DNA of 53,873 nt from Prevotella sp. (GCA_017557405.1 JAFYYV010000007.1:1-53873); one strand, 5' to 3'. Shown: positions 8,565-18,455, counted from the first letter of the stretch. Made by a program: numbers and translations. The notes: generated by a model not told the origin, from the letters alone.

Positions 8565-10028
8565 TTAATGGTTACGGAAATTCCATTTGGAATTGTCGCT
8601 TCCAAAGTCATATTCTGCGAGAGTAGGAGTGGAGTCGCCAGCTGAATAGAGGCAGTAGTGCTTGTTGATACCTTCCTTGCCGGGAATGACCTTCGGCATG
8701 ATGCGGAATGTACCATCAGTGAGTTGTTCGATACGCCACAACTGTTCGTCAGCACCAGTGAAGGCGGGCACGGTAGTCACCTCTAAATCAGCCGTGGCTG
8801 CCAATGCACGCTCGGTACCGTCGATGGTAATCTTGAAGTATGGACCACCAAGATAGCCCTCGCCCTCTGTAGGCTGAACGTTCCAACGCTGCCAAGGACG
8901 GAACATGTAGTCGCCGATGCGAGCGGGGATGTTACCCTCGGGCCAGCCACCCTTCACCTCGTCCAACGTTTGGTTGGGAACGGGCTGTGGAGGAGCAGCA
9001 TTTGCCTGTGGTCTGCCACCGAATCCACCGAATCCACCAGCACGGGCGACATTCATGCGAACGAAGTCGACAGCCAATTCCAGAGCATAGCCACGGCGCT
9101 CGCTCTCAATCTCGAAGACGCCACCCTTGAATTGTTCGCCACCAACGGGCCAACCATTCTTCCAAAGCAGGGGACGAATGGCCAATGTAGAGCGGCCACC
9201 CATATCGAAGTCAGCCTCCCAGTGGAAAGACATGACCTCTACGCCCTCGTCAATGATAGTACGTCCGAAGTGTCCAGCACCCGTCTTGCGGTCGCCAGCG
9301 GCAATCACCATCTTACCGCCACCATGATACATGTCGCGGCCAACATTGTCAATATACGGGCCTTCTGGGCTCTTGGAACGACCTACAACGATGTTATAGG
9401 TAGAGTTCACACCATCGCAGCAGGTGCCGTGGGTGCCGAGCAGATAGTACCATCCATCGTTGTAGATAAGGTCGGAGGCTTCACAGTCGATAGCGATGTC
9501 CTTCTCCTTGTTGCCACCCTTACGGAAACCAGTAGTGGGGTCGAGCTCGATGAGGCGGATGGTGCCGAAATAGGTGCCATAGCTTACCCACAGACGACCT
9601 GTGGTAGGGTCGAGCATGATACCTGGGTCGATGGCGTCCTGGTCTTCCATACCATCGGAGGAGCATACCTCAACGGCTGTACTCCACTTGAAATCGGGAG
9701 ATTTCGGGTCGAGCGTCTTGTTCCACATCGTCAGGATGCGGCCGCTATGACCACCACCTAAGCCACCACCTGTGGCTCCATAGATGCAAAGATAACGGTC
9801 ACCAATCTTGATCATATCGGGGGCTGCACCGCCACCAGGGCGCTCAGCGCCACTGTGCCAGCTCCAGCCATCTTCGGAGATGAGTCCTCCGCCGCCGGTG
9901 CCGAATGTATAGTACTTGCCTTCGCACTCGGCGATGGTCGAGGGATCGTGTATGAAGGGTTCGCCAACTTGGGCGTTTGCGGTGGTTGCCAAAGCAAGTG
10001 CCGCAAGGATGCTATGTAGTTTTTTCAT
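8565..10028 (-). CDS. GH43 family glycoside hydrolase with C-terminal beta-rich domain
   Basis: Secreted 487-residue protein (signal peptide about 1-20) with the five-bladed GH43 pattern. Seen are IHDPSTI (Asp28, base), DAIDPGIM (Asp134) and CEASDLIY (Glu183, acid). Residues YYLLGTHGTCCDGVNSTYNI resemble the arabinan/arabinofuranosidase branch of the family. A Gly-Phe-Gly/Pro/Ala-Gln linker (about 330-352) joins a C-terminal domain of about 130 residues (ending FGSDNSKWNFRNH) that looks like a ricin-type or accessory binding domain. It starts one base after the upstream GH43 stop, so the two are co-transcribed. Arabinofuranosidase or xylosidase activity cannot be told apart by eye. Confidence 0.82.
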   Translation of the reverse strand: MKKLHSILAALALATTANAQVGEPFIHDPSTIAECEGKYYTFGTGGGGLISEDGWSWHSGAERPGGGAAPDMIKIGDRYLCIYGATGGGLGGGHSGRILTMWNKTLDPKSPDFKWSTAVEVCSSDGMEDQDAIDPGIMLDPTTGRLWVSYGTYFGTIRLIELDPTTGFRKGGNKEKDIAIDCEASDLIYNDGWYYLLGTHGTCCDGVNSTYNIVVGRSKSPEGPYIDNVGRDMYHGGGKMVIAAGDRKTGAGHFGRTIIDEGVEVMSFHWEADFDMGGRSTLAIRPLLWKNGWPVGGEQFKGGVFEIESERRGYALELAVDFVRMNVARAGGFGGFGGRPQANAAPPQPVPNQTLDEVKGGWPEGNIPARIGDYMFRPWQRWNVQPTEGEGYLGGPYFKITIDGTERALAATADLEVTTVPAFTGADEQLWRIEQLTDGTFRIMPKVIPGKEGINKHYCLYSAGDSTPTLAEYDFGSDNSKWNFRNH

Positions 10029-10029
10029 T

Positions 10030-12153
10030 TTATTGTGCTTTGATTGTATAGTTCTTTACTGGGTTACCTTTCTCGTCAAGGAAGCGGACGCAGAAGTCGC
10101 TCATGCCGGGGCCGTTGATGACGGCACCACGCAAGATGTTGCGACCTTTCTTCAGTGTCAGACGGGATGACATGGCGTCGTCCTTTACCATACGGCGGTC
10201 GCCACTGAGCAGCAGAGTCTCTTCACCATTCAGCCACCACATGGAAGCTGAGTTGGAGCCTACAGCCAAGCGTACGTTCTCGATATCTTCGTCACAGTCG
10301 ATGATGGTGACGGCCCAGAAGAGGACGCCATATACTTTTTCTCCCCACTTCTCGGCAAAGCGGAACAGCTTCACATTGAAGTTCTCGCTGTCAAGGGCGT
10401 GCCAGGTAAGGTTCTGCGTGACGGTCTTCACTTCGGGCTGTGCTGGTTGCTGCTGGCCACCGAAACCACGGCCGAAACCTGCAGGAGCCTGTTCCTGCTT
10501 GAACACAGCCTTGACCTTCTGGCCGTTCTTCGGCACGATGGTCTGCTGTCCCTTGAAGTATTCGCGGTTGAAGTGCTCGCGCAAATAGCTGTCGGTAAAT
10601 ACAGTATTACCGCTGTTAGGCTTGTCGATAGGCTCCAAGAGCAACCAACGATGGATGAATCCTTCATCGTCGGGCTTTGCAGATGGAGTGGTGACTGCTG
10701 AGAAGTACTTGGGACGATTCTTGAACTGTACCCAGTCTACGCTGACAGCTCCCTCGCCTTCGTTGGTGATTACCAAGTCGGTGACACCCTTCGGCATGTA
10801 TTCCAATGTAGCAGTTTGAGTGAGCCACTGGTTACGCATGTCGCGGCGCATACGGCCCATCATAGGCATACCGCCTCCAGCACCACCACCTGCAGGTGGT
10901 TCAGGAGGTCTCACTGTCATCTTGATACGAGCAATGACCTTACCCTTGGCGTTTCCTTCACGGATGCAGAACTCAGTATCGTCGCTAGCCTTGGCGTTGA
11001 TAATCAGATAACCATCGGCCATGTTGCTGAAGTCAACATCGGCATATCTGAGCCAACTGCCCTTGGTTGGCAGGGTGGCGCAGTCGCCGCTGAAGGCACG
11101 AGTGGTATCTACATGTTCGGTGGTCACACCTTCTGCAGCCTCGCTGTAGCGGTCAATCTGAATCTTCTCAGTAGCTTGGTTGATACCTACGCCACGCATG
11201 GTCTCCTTCACCTCTTGGATGGTGCCATCTGCATTGAACGCCAGCTTCTCGATGCACACCGAGCGGCGCTTATCGTCCTTCGGCGAGAAGAAATTGGTGT
11301 GGTAGAACAGATACCACTGTCCCTTGTAGTTGATGATACTGTGGTGGTTGGTCCAGCAGCCATTGGGATGTTCGGCCATGATCAGACCTTTGTATTCGTA
11401 TGGTCCCATCGGATTCTTACTCATGGCATATCCGAGGACTTCAGTGTTCTGTCTCACATAAGGATAGGTCAGGTAATAGTTGCCGTTGTACTCGAAAGCG
11501 AACGGACCTTCAGCCTGACGATTGGGCAGACCTTGGAGGCAGTTGACGCCAATCATTTCCATCTCGCGATTACCAAACTTGACGGTTTCCTTTGGGTTGT
11601 CGTCGGCGAGTTCCTTCATGTTCTCTTTCAACTTGGCGCAACGTCCATTGCCCCAGAAGATGTAAGCGTTGCCGTCGGATGCCAGAAGAACGCACGGGTC
11701 AATGCCATTGACGCCCTTGATGGGTTCCGGTTCAGGAATGAACGGCCCCTCTGGATTGTCTGCGATAGCTACACCAACAGCGAAGCCGCCTCTTCCTTCA
11801 GCAGGAGCAGACGGGAAATAGAAATAGTACTTTCCATTCCTGTAGACACAGTCAGGTGCCCACATGGAATAGGAATTAGGTCTCACCCAAGGCACTTTGT
11901 TTTGTGTAACAATCATGCCGTGGTCGGTCCAGTCAGTTAGGTTTTCAGAAGAGAAGACATGATAGTCTTCCATGCAGAACCAGTCCTGACGTTGTCCTTC
12001 AGGAGGAAGGATGTCGTGCGAAGGGTACAAGTACACCTTATTGTTAAATACGCGCGCAGTAGGGTCAGCCGTGAATTGGTCACGAATGACAGGGTTCTGT
12101 GCCATGCCCAGCATTGGGATGAATAGGCAAATACCAATAAGTTTTTGTTTCAT
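10030..12153 (-). CDS. GH43 glycoside hydrolase with CBM6-like and extra C-terminal domain
   Basis: Secreted 707-residue multidomain enzyme (signal peptide about 1-19). The GH43 blade motifs are FTADPTARV (Asp30), GIDPCVLL (Asp152) and AEGPFAFEY (Glu215), and HHSIINYKGQWYLFYH is typical of the family. Residues about 335-485 look like a CBM6-type beta-sandwich, interrupted by a GGGAGGGMPMMGRMRRD stretch. Residues about 500-707 form a further beta-rich domain with a GFGRGFGGQQQPAQP insert. It is the first gene of the minus-strand run and is divergent from susC. Arabinofuranosidase on arabinoxylan is the likely role by family and context. Confidence 0.82.
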   Translation of the reverse strand: MKQKLIGICLFIPMLGMAQNPVIRDQFTADPTARVFNNKVYLYPSHDILPPEGQRQDWFCMEDYHVFSSENLTDWTDHGMIVTQNKVPWVRPNSYSMWAPDCVYRNGKYYFYFPSAPAEGRGGFAVGVAIADNPEGPFIPEPEPIKGVNGIDPCVLLASDGNAYIFWGNGRCAKLKENMKELADDNPKETVKFGNREMEMIGVNCLQGLPNRQAEGPFAFEYNGNYYLTYPYVRQNTEVLGYAMSKNPMGPYEYKGLIMAEHPNGCWTNHHSIINYKGQWYLFYHTNFFSPKDDKRRSVCIEKLAFNADGTIQEVKETMRGVGINQATEKIQIDRYSEAAEGVTTEHVDTTRAFSGDCATLPTKGSWLRYADVDFSNMADGYLIINAKASDDTEFCIREGNAKGKVIARIKMTVRPPEPPAGGGAGGGMPMMGRMRRDMRNQWLTQTATLEYMPKGVTDLVITNEGEGAVSVDWVQFKNRPKYFSAVTTPSAKPDDEGFIHRWLLLEPIDKPNSGNTVFTDSYLREHFNREYFKGQQTIVPKNGQKVKAVFKQEQAPAGFGRGFGGQQQPAQPEVKTVTQNLTWHALDSENFNVKLFRFAEKWGEKVYGVLFWAVTIIDCDEDIENVRLAVGSNSASMWWLNGEETLLLSGDRRMVKDDAMSSRLTLKKGRNILRGAVINGPGMSDFCVRFLDEKGNPVKNYTIKAQ

Positions 12154-12200
12154 TTTGTTAACATTTTAGTTGTGTTATTCTTTTCCTTCTTTTCTTTTTG

Positions 12201-12208
12201 CAAATATA
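12201..12208 (-). promoter_or_regulatory. -7 element for the GH43 run
   Basis: Read on the minus strand this is TATATTTG, an exact TAnnTTTG match, 48 bases upstream of the GH43 ATG. No exact -33 TTTG is visible at 19-21 bases. Confidence 0.5.
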
Positions 12209-12269
12209 TATAAAAAAGGTGGAAACCATTTCACACTTTGTATCATTCTATTGGGAAAAGTGAAAGTTT

Positions 12270-12285
12270 TGTAATGTTTGTTACA
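12270..12285. promoter_or_regulatory. Inverted repeat TGTAA-N6-TTACA, candidate operator
   Basis: A perfect inverted repeat, TGTAA-TGTTTG-TTACA, lies midway between the divergent GH43 and susC promoters. That position suits a shared regulator site. The binding protein is unknown. Confidence 0.4.
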
Positions 12286-12336
12286 TTCAAAAAAGTAAAT
12301 GAAACAAATGGCCACGTCTTTTTGGAATGTTAAAGG

Positions 12337-12344
12337 TATCTTTG
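12337..12344 (+). promoter_or_regulatory. -7 element for susC
   Basis: TATCTTTG matches TAnnTTTG. It lies 98 bases before the SusC start, leaving a leader of about 90 nt. The nearest TTTG (12321-12324) is closer than the usual -33 spacing. Confidence 0.5.
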
Positions 12345-12442
12345 CATCGTGAAAATGCGTGAATGCGCGAATTAAGGTATTAAACCGAGAAATAAACACC
12401 TAAATACAACAATCTAAATTCTAATTAATTAATTTTCAAAGT

Positions 12443-15400
12443 ATGTGGAATTTTAAATTACTACAAAAGCCATTGGCTTTATTGTTCCTGCTCTGTTTGT
12501 TCCCAATGGGAGCTCTGGCTCAGGGCCTCGTAAAAGGAACGGTAAACGATGAAGCTGGTGAACCGATCATCGGTGCTACAGTGAAAGTGGATGGCACATC
12601 TGCAGGTACCATTACCGATTTCAATGGTAACTTCAGTGTCCAGGCCGCTTCTAATGCCACATTGAGCATTTCCTACGTGGGTTATGTTCCCCAGCAGGTA
12701 AATGTGGGTGGCAGAAGCAACATCGCCATTACCTTGGTAGAGGACAACACAACGTTGAACGACGTGGTTGTCATCGGTTATGGTACGATGAAGAAGAAAT
12801 TGGTGACCGGTGCCACTGTTCAGGTGAAAGGTGATGAAATTGCCAAGCTGAACACCACCAACGCCCTTGAGGCTATGCAGTCGAGCTCTCCTGGTGTACA
12901 GATCACCCAGAGTTCTTCACAGCCTGGTAAGAGTTACAATGTTTACATCCGTGGTAAGGGTACTATCGGTGATAATACCCCTCTCTATGTGATTGACGGT
13001 GTAGCTGGTGGTAACCTCGATGGCATTAACCCGAACGACATCGAGAGCATCGACGTGCTGAAGGATGCTGCTTCGGCTGCCATTTATGGTGCCCGTGCTG
13101 CAAACGGCGTTATCCTGGTTACTACTAAGCAGGGTAAGGCTGGTAAGGTTGAACTCAGCTACAATGGTGCTATCGGTTGGTCAAACGTTTACAAGCGTCC
13201 ACAACTTCTCAATGCTCAGCAGTACATGACCATTTTTGATGAGTACAACTTCAACTCTAATGGTGCTAAGATTGATTGGGCTTCTTATGTTCCACAGGAC
13301 ATTCTCAACAAGGTTGCTAACGGTTGGGAAGGAACTGACTGGTGGGATGTGTTCACCAACAAGAATGCTGTGCAGAACAACCATTCTGTAACCTTGACTG
13401 GTGGTACTGATCGTTCTAAGTTCGCCATGTCCTACACCTATACTGGTAACGAAGGTATCATGGGTGCTGATCAGGCATCATTCTACAAGCGTCACACCAT
13501 TCGTGTCAACAGCGACCACGTGCTCTTGAAGGCAAAGGACTTTGATGCCATTACCATCGGTGAGAACATCTCTATCGGTTATAACAAGAGCCACGACCTT
13601 GCTGAGGATGGTATGTATTGGAGCTATATCCACAGTTTGCTCCAGACTGTTCCCCTCGTGCCACAGTATGCAGACAATGGTGATATCTATAATTATCAGG
13701 ATTACTATGGTAATGTGACTTATGGTCAGGGTTGGAATCCTTCTATGTTCTACAACCCATGGGAGAACCTCAGTAAGGGTGGTTGGAACTCTATGGCAGA
13801 GAGCCGCAATATCAATGCTAGCGCTACAGCTTTTGCTGTCATCCAGCCTATCAAGGGTCTGAGATTCCGTTCTCAGTTCAACTATAACTGGAATGCTGGT
13901 GGATACCGTAACTATTCAGAACCACGTGCTCCGGGTGAAGGTACAGCCATCGCGAAAACATATGGTGTAAGCCAGAACGCTTGGTTGAGTTCTAATTGGT
14001 CTATTGAGAATACGCTTACTTATGATCTTCCTATTATTTCTGGTCATAAGATCAGCGCCATGGTAGGTCAGAGCTACCAGAGCACTGCATGGAGCTTTAA
14101 TGTCGGTGGAAACAACAGTGTCGCTTGGGGCGAGCAGCTCGCAACGCTGAAGGGTTGGGATTCTGCATATCTGGATAACATCAAACTTGCAGATGTTACT
14201 GTAGCTGGTTTGTCTGGTTATCCCAATGACGAAGAGTATCTTGCTTCTTGGTTCGGTCGTGTGACTTGGGACTGGAATGAAACCTATATGGCTACTGTCA
14301 CCATGCGTTATGACGGTTCAAGTATCTTCGCCGACGGTCACCGTTGGGGTTGGTTCCCATCTGTATCTGCAGGTTGGGTAGTTTCCAACGAGCCTTTCAT
14401 GGCAAGCACTAAGAGCTGGATGGACTTCTTGAAACTCCGTGCATCTTGGGGTCAGAACGGTAACAACCGTATTACCAAGTACCAGTATCTTGCTACAATT
14501 GCTCTTTCGGGTAAATATAACGACAGTGGCTACAAGTTTGGTTCTGACTTGGCTACTTCTACTGCAGGTATCCCCAATACAGGTGCTTACGCTAACATCG
14601 TGCCTAATCCCGACCTTACTTGGGAGACCTCTGAGCAGCTCGACCTTGGTTTCGATGCTCGTTTCCTCAACAGTCGTTTGGGCTTGACGTTCGACTGGTA
14701 TAAGAAGACCACAAAGGATTGGCTCGTCACTGGTCCGCAGATTGGTATTATGGGTACCAACCCAGCTTACATCAATGGTGGTGACGTCCAGAATACTGGT
14801 ATTGAGCTCGCTCTCACTTGGAACGACCGTATTGGCAAGGACTTTAGCTACAATGTAGGCGTTAACCTTGCTACCAACAAGAATGAGGTAACCCGTATCG
14901 CCAACGAGAACCACTATATTGCTGGTGCAGGTAATGTCATCTCACAGGGTACAGACTATGTCTCTCGTGCTGAGGAAGGCCATCCCATTGGTTACTTCTA
15001 CGGTATGTCATATAGCGGTATCTGGCAGAATCAGGCACAGATTGACGCTGCACGCTTGGCTGGTAAGGCTGTCCTTGACGACGCTAAGCCTGGTGACTGC
15101 ATCTGGGACGACTGGAATGGTGATGGTGTGATTGTTGGTAAGGGCGAAGGTGCTGGTACCGACAAGCATGAAATCGGTAATCCTAATCCCGATGTGATGT
15201 TGGGTATCAACCTCGGTCTGAATTATAAGGGCTTTGACTTCGCTGTAAACGGTGCTGGTGCATTTGGTATGCAGGTCATGCGTTCTTACCGTTCATTCGG
15301 TGATGATCCCGATGAGAACTACGACACCTCTATCTTGAACCGTTGGCATGGTGAGGGAACCTCAAACACAATGCCGCGTATTTCAAATAATGGTCACCCG

Positions 15401-15682
15401 AACACCATTTGGGTATCTCAGCGTTATGTGGAGGATGCTGACTACTTCAAGATCAAGACCGTAACTCTTGGTTACGACTTCAAGCGTATCTGGAAGACTA
15501 GTCCGTTCCAGCAGCTCCGCTTCTATGTTCAGGTTCAGAACCTCTACACCTTCACTGGTTACACCGGTCTCGATCCTGAGGTTGGATCAACAGGTGGTGA
15601 TAGAAACTGGGCATCCGGTATCGACCTTGGTCTTTATCCGCCAGCTCGTACTTTCTTGGTTGGTGCAAGCATTAAATTCTAA
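12443..15682 (+). CDS. SusC/RagA family TonB-linked outer membrane transporter
   Basis: TonB-dependent outer membrane transporter of 1,079 residues with a signal peptide (ending about residue 26, MGALAQ). A carboxypeptidase-regulatory-like domain follows (about 27-100: GTVNDEAGEPIIGATV, GTITDFNGNFSV). The plug domain (about 110-230) carries PLYVIDG, ESIDVLKDAASAAIYGARAANGVILVTTK, both classic SusC signatures. The remainder is the 22-strand barrel ending in a short hydrophobic-aromatic strand (FLVGASIKF). With SusD it imports oligosaccharides, here probably (arabino)xylo-oligosaccharides by context. It is 20 bases from susD. It is the anchor gene that defines the locus as a PUL. Confidence 0.95.
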   Translation: MWNFKLLQKPLALLFLLCLFPMGALAQGLVKGTVNDEAGEPIIGATVKVDGTSAGTITDFNGNFSVQAASNATLSISYVGYVPQQVNVGGRSNIAITLVEDNTTLNDVVVIGYGTMKKKLVTGATVQVKGDEIAKLNTTNALEAMQSSSPGVQITQSSSQPGKSYNVYIRGKGTIGDNTPLYVIDGVAGGNLDGINPNDIESIDVLKDAASAAIYGARAANGVILVTTKQGKAGKVELSYNGAIGWSNVYKRPQLLNAQQYMTIFDEYNFNSNGAKIDWASYVPQDILNKVANGWEGTDWWDVFTNKNAVQNNHSVTLTGGTDRSKFAMSYTYTGNEGIMGADQASFYKRHTIRVNSDHVLLKAKDFDAITIGENISIGYNKSHDLAEDGMYWSYIHSLLQTVPLVPQYADNGDIYNYQDYYGNVTYGQGWNPSMFYNPWENLSKGGWNSMAESRNINASATAFAVIQPIKGLRFRSQFNYNWNAGGYRNYSEPRAPGEGTAIAKTYGVSQNAWLSSNWSIENTLTYDLPIISGHKISAMVGQSYQSTAWSFNVGGNNSVAWGEQLATLKGWDSAYLDNIKLADVTVAGLSGYPNDEEYLASWFGRVTWDWNETYMATVTMRYDGSSIFADGHRWGWFPSVSAGWVVSNEPFMASTKSWMDFLKLRASWGQNGNNRITKYQYLATIALSGKYNDSGYKFGSDLATSTAGIPNTGAYANIVPNPDLTWETSEQLDLGFDARFLNSRLGLTFDWYKKTTKDWLVTGPQIGIMGTNPAYINGGDVQNTGIELALTWNDRIGKDFSYNVGVNLATNKNEVTRIANENHYIAGAGNVISQGTDYVSRAEEGHPIGYFYGMSYSGIWQNQAQIDAARLAGKAVLDDAKPGDCIWDDWNGDGVIVGKGEGAGTDKHEIGNPNPDVMLGINLGLNYKGFDFAVNGAGAFGMQVMRSYRSFGDDPDENYDTSILNRWHGEGTSNTMPRISNNGHPNTIWVSQRYVEDADYFKIKTVTLGYDFKRIWKTSPFQQLRFYVQVQNLYTFTGYTGLDPEVGSTGGDRNWASGIDLGLYPPARTFLVGASIKF

Positions 15683-15702
15683 TTCGAGACAATATTATAA
15701 TT

Positions 15703-17628
15703 ATGAAGAAATATATTTTATCATCGTTAGCTGTTCTTTCTGCAGCAACCTTGTTTACATCCTGTAACGACATGCTGGATACTGATCCGCGTGTGACGGA
15801 GATGACCTCGGCTACATTCCCAGGCAAGCCTGCAGATGTCGAGGCGTTGAATGCAGCTACCTACAGTATCATGAGTACGTTGGGTGGCGGAGATAATAGT
15901 GATTGTTTGAATAACATTTTCTTCTGGTGGAGTTGTATGTCAGACGACTGCTATGGTAGTGGCGGCCTGCAAGACTATATGCCTAAATCAATGCATCATT
16001 TCACAATGTCGAATGCCAATCAGTATGAATATGACTGGATTCTTCTCTATGGTGGTGTTGCACGTGCAAACAACCAGATTGAAACCATCGACAATGTGCC
16101 TTGGACCGATGCTGAAAAGGCTCAGCGCAATCAGCTCCTCGGTGAGGCTTTCTTCATGCGTGGCCTCTACACCATGTGGCTCACCCAGATGTATGGTGAC
16201 ATTCCTTTGGTCACTTCTACTCTTATTACTGATGAATCGTATCAGCAGGTTAGCGCCGAGGATGTCATCTTCCCGCAGATTATCGCTGACTTCGTTTCTG
16301 CTAAGACTCTCATGACGACCAATAGAGCCAATGGTTCAGGTCATGCTGACAAGTACAGTGCCGAAGCATTCATGGCACGTGCATACATGTTCTGGGCAGG
16401 CTTCTACAAGGGAGTTGGTGAACTTGCTACTGGTTCTGCTCCTGCCATTGAGTTCAAGAACCGCAACGGCGAGGCTATCGAACAGGAGGGCTTAAACGTG
16501 TCTTCTATTTCCAAGGACGACATCGTCAATGGTTTGAAGGACATCATTAACAATGGTGGCTACAAGCTCTGCGAGGACTTCCGCTCACTTTGGCAGTATT
16601 CCAACAGCTTCCTTTGGGATGAGGCACACGATGATGCAGGTCATGCTTATCCATTCATTGCTGACATGAAGCGTGAGAACTGCTTCGACCAGCCTGGTAT
16701 GGGTAACGGTAACACCGAGGAACTCTTCCAGATTCAGTTCATGAATGCCTCCGGTTGGAACATCGGTGGTACATATTGCAACCCGCGTATGTATTCTAAC
16801 TACCTCTCTTGCTTCTGGGGTCTTCGTAATGGTGCCTCCAACCAGAATGGTGACCGTAATCTGACTTATCCGTTCAACCAGGGTTGGGGTCAGGGAACTC
16901 CTTCGTGCAACCTCTGGGATGATTGGACAGAAGCTGAGACTAAAGGTGGTTATACTGACATCCGTAAACTCGGTTCTATGATTGACCTCGACAACGAGCT
17001 TTCGGGTTATACTTATGAGAAGGACGACTGTGAGGAGTCTGGCTATTCTGTCAAGAAGTACGCCGATGTGAACCTTGACGCTTGCGGAGCTAACAACGAT
17101 ACTTGGTGGACTCAGTGTGAGGGCTATACCGCTCCAGGTTCTCTTGGCAACAGTATGCAGGGTGACCACTTCGAGGATTTCTACCTGATGCGTTATGCTG
17201 ACGTTCTTCTGATGATGACCGAGCTTACTGGTGATGCCCAGTACATGAACCAGGTTCAGAAGCGTGCTGGTGTTCCTCAGACTCCTTACTCTTTGAAAGC
17301 CGTCCAAGACGAGCGTCGTTGGGAGTTTGCATTTGAGGGCCTGCGTTTCAATGACATGCGTCGTTGGACCGGTAAGGATTGTAAGAACAGCGAATATGCT
17401 CCTAAGGCTTTGCAGGCACAATCTGGCAAACAGGTTGTCTGCCTTGGCCAAAAGGGTGCCAAGCGTTCTCTGCAACACATGACCTGTTCTTGGACTGAGC
17501 GTTACAAGGCTACTAATGGATTCTTGCCTAAGCCTCAGAACCAGATTTCTCTACACAATGGTGGATTGGAGCAGAACCCAGGTTGGGACACTGCAGACCC
17601 CAAGACACAATATAAAGCACTTTATTAA
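15703..17628 (+). CDS. SusD/RagB family glycan-binding lipoprotein
   Basis: Surface lipoprotein of 641 residues. The lipobox is LFTSC (Cys21) and the following sequence NDMLDTDPRVTEM is a typical SusD start. TPR-rich helices include GEAFFMRGLYTMWLTQMYGDIPL (about residues 148-170), and the C-terminal RRWEFAFEGLRFNDMRRW motif is a SusD/RagB signature. SusD proteins cap the SusC pore and bind the glycan. The gene follows susC by 20 bases and precedes a third lipoprotein by 21 bases, so the three should be one transcript. Confidence 0.95.
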   Translation: MKKYILSSLAVLSAATLFTSCNDMLDTDPRVTEMTSATFPGKPADVEALNAATYSIMSTLGGGDNSDCLNNIFFWWSCMSDDCYGSGGLQDYMPKSMHHFTMSNANQYEYDWILLYGGVARANNQIETIDNVPWTDAEKAQRNQLLGEAFFMRGLYTMWLTQMYGDIPLVTSTLITDESYQQVSAEDVIFPQIIADFVSAKTLMTTNRANGSGHADKYSAEAFMARAYMFWAGFYKGVGELATGSAPAIEFKNRNGEAIEQEGLNVSSISKDDIVNGLKDIINNGGYKLCEDFRSLWQYSNSFLWDEAHDDAGHAYPFIADMKRENCFDQPGMGNGNTEELFQIQFMNASGWNIGGTYCNPRMYSNYLSCFWGLRNGASNQNGDRNLTYPFNQGWGQGTPSCNLWDDWTEAETKGGYTDIRKLGSMIDLDNELSGYTYEKDDCEESGYSVKKYADVNLDACGANNDTWWTQCEGYTAPGSLGNSMQGDHFEDFYLMRYADVLLMMTELTGDAQYMNQVQKRAGVPQTPYSLKAVQDERRWEFAFEGLRFNDMRRWTGKDCKNSEYAPKALQAQSGKQVVCLGQKGAKRSLQHMTCSWTERYKATNGFLPKPQNQISLHNGGLEQNPGWDTADPKTQYKALY

Positions 17629-17649
17629 TATTTTATATTAAGAATCAAT

Positions 17650-18396
17650 ATGAAAAAGATATTATTTTTGTTTTTTGCCGCAGCATGTGTGCTAATTGCT
17701 TGTGATCCTGTTTCTGAGGATATCAGCAATGCCGGTCACATCACTCTTGACGAGCTCAAGGCGAAGACTACTGTCTCTGTTGACAAGGCAGCCGATGGCC
17801 AGAACGGCAACGTCATTTCCTGTGAGACTTTGGCTCCAGTTAATGCGAAGTGGAATATTGGTGGCAAGGAATTCGTCGGTAATTTTGCCAAGAAGAAGAT
17901 GAAGAAAGGTGATTACACCGTCCTTCTGACTGCTATTTGCGCTGATGGTACCGAGCTGACAGCAGAATATCCTGTTTCTTGCCAGGTAATTACCGACGAG
18001 CTTCAGAAGTTCTATATCTATGGTGAAGATCCTACAACGCAACCGCCATTCCAGCCCGGTGCTTGGAATGCAGCAGCCATGCGTTTCAGTGATAGCGAGG
18101 GTCAGAATTTCCCATATCTTACTGATGAGATTTATTGGGGCTTTAAGACTCTTATCATAGATGTTTCTGATGCCACTGACGATTTGGACGTAAGAGTAAT
18201 GTCTGGTTGGTGGGACAACTTCAATGCTGATGGCAGTGAAACACATGTGCACTGGAATTCAGGTTTGAATGAGCTTCAACTCACTGAGGACATTGCTAAA
18301 ATTTGTGCAAAAGGTAATGATGGTAAAAACCACGACCTTCAGTTCATGGTCATTAATGGTTCATGTACCGTCAATTCCGTTTACTATGAGGAATAA
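17650..18396 (+). CDS. PUL surface lipoprotein, SusE/SusF-position
   Basis: Lipoprotein of 248 residues (signal peptide with Cys18, LIACDP). The sequence is beta-rich, with an Ig-like N-terminal part (about 30-115) and a C-terminal half rich in Trp/Tyr/Phe (MSGWWDNFNADGSETHVHWNSG), as expected for a glycan-binding module. No firm family is recognised. Its place immediately after susC-susD matches the SusE/SusF or surface glycan-binding protein position, so a binding role is inferred from context. A strong terminator follows 30 bases after the stop. Confidence 0.7.
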   Translation: MKKILFLFFAAACVLIACDPVSEDISNAGHITLDELKAKTTVSVDKAADGQNGNVISCETLAPVNAKWNIGGKEFVGNFAKKKMKKGDYTVLLTAICADGTELTAEYPVSCQVITDELQKFYIYGEDPTTQPPFQPGAWNAAAMRFSDSEGQNFPYLTDEIYWGFKTLIIDVSDATDDLDVRVMSGWWDNFNADGSETHVHWNSGLNELQLTEDIAKICAKGNDGKNHDLQFMVINGSCTVNSVYYEE

Positions 18397-18425
18397 TCAT
18401 TCCTTATCGGTATAATTTAATAATA

Positions 18426-18455
18426 GGCTGACTCAATCAAATGAGTCAGCCTTTT
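18426..18455 (+). terminator. Terminator of the susCD operon
   Basis: GGCTGACTCA (18426-18435) and TGAGTCAGCC (18442-18451) form a perfect ten-base stem with a six-base loop, followed by TTTT. The arm contains an ATG (18441) that would extend the next ORF, but that start is rejected in favour of 18468. Confidence 0.9.

Noticed and set aside
10816-11940. 374-residue plus-strand ORF
   Set aside because: Shadow of the GH43 gene on the minus strand.
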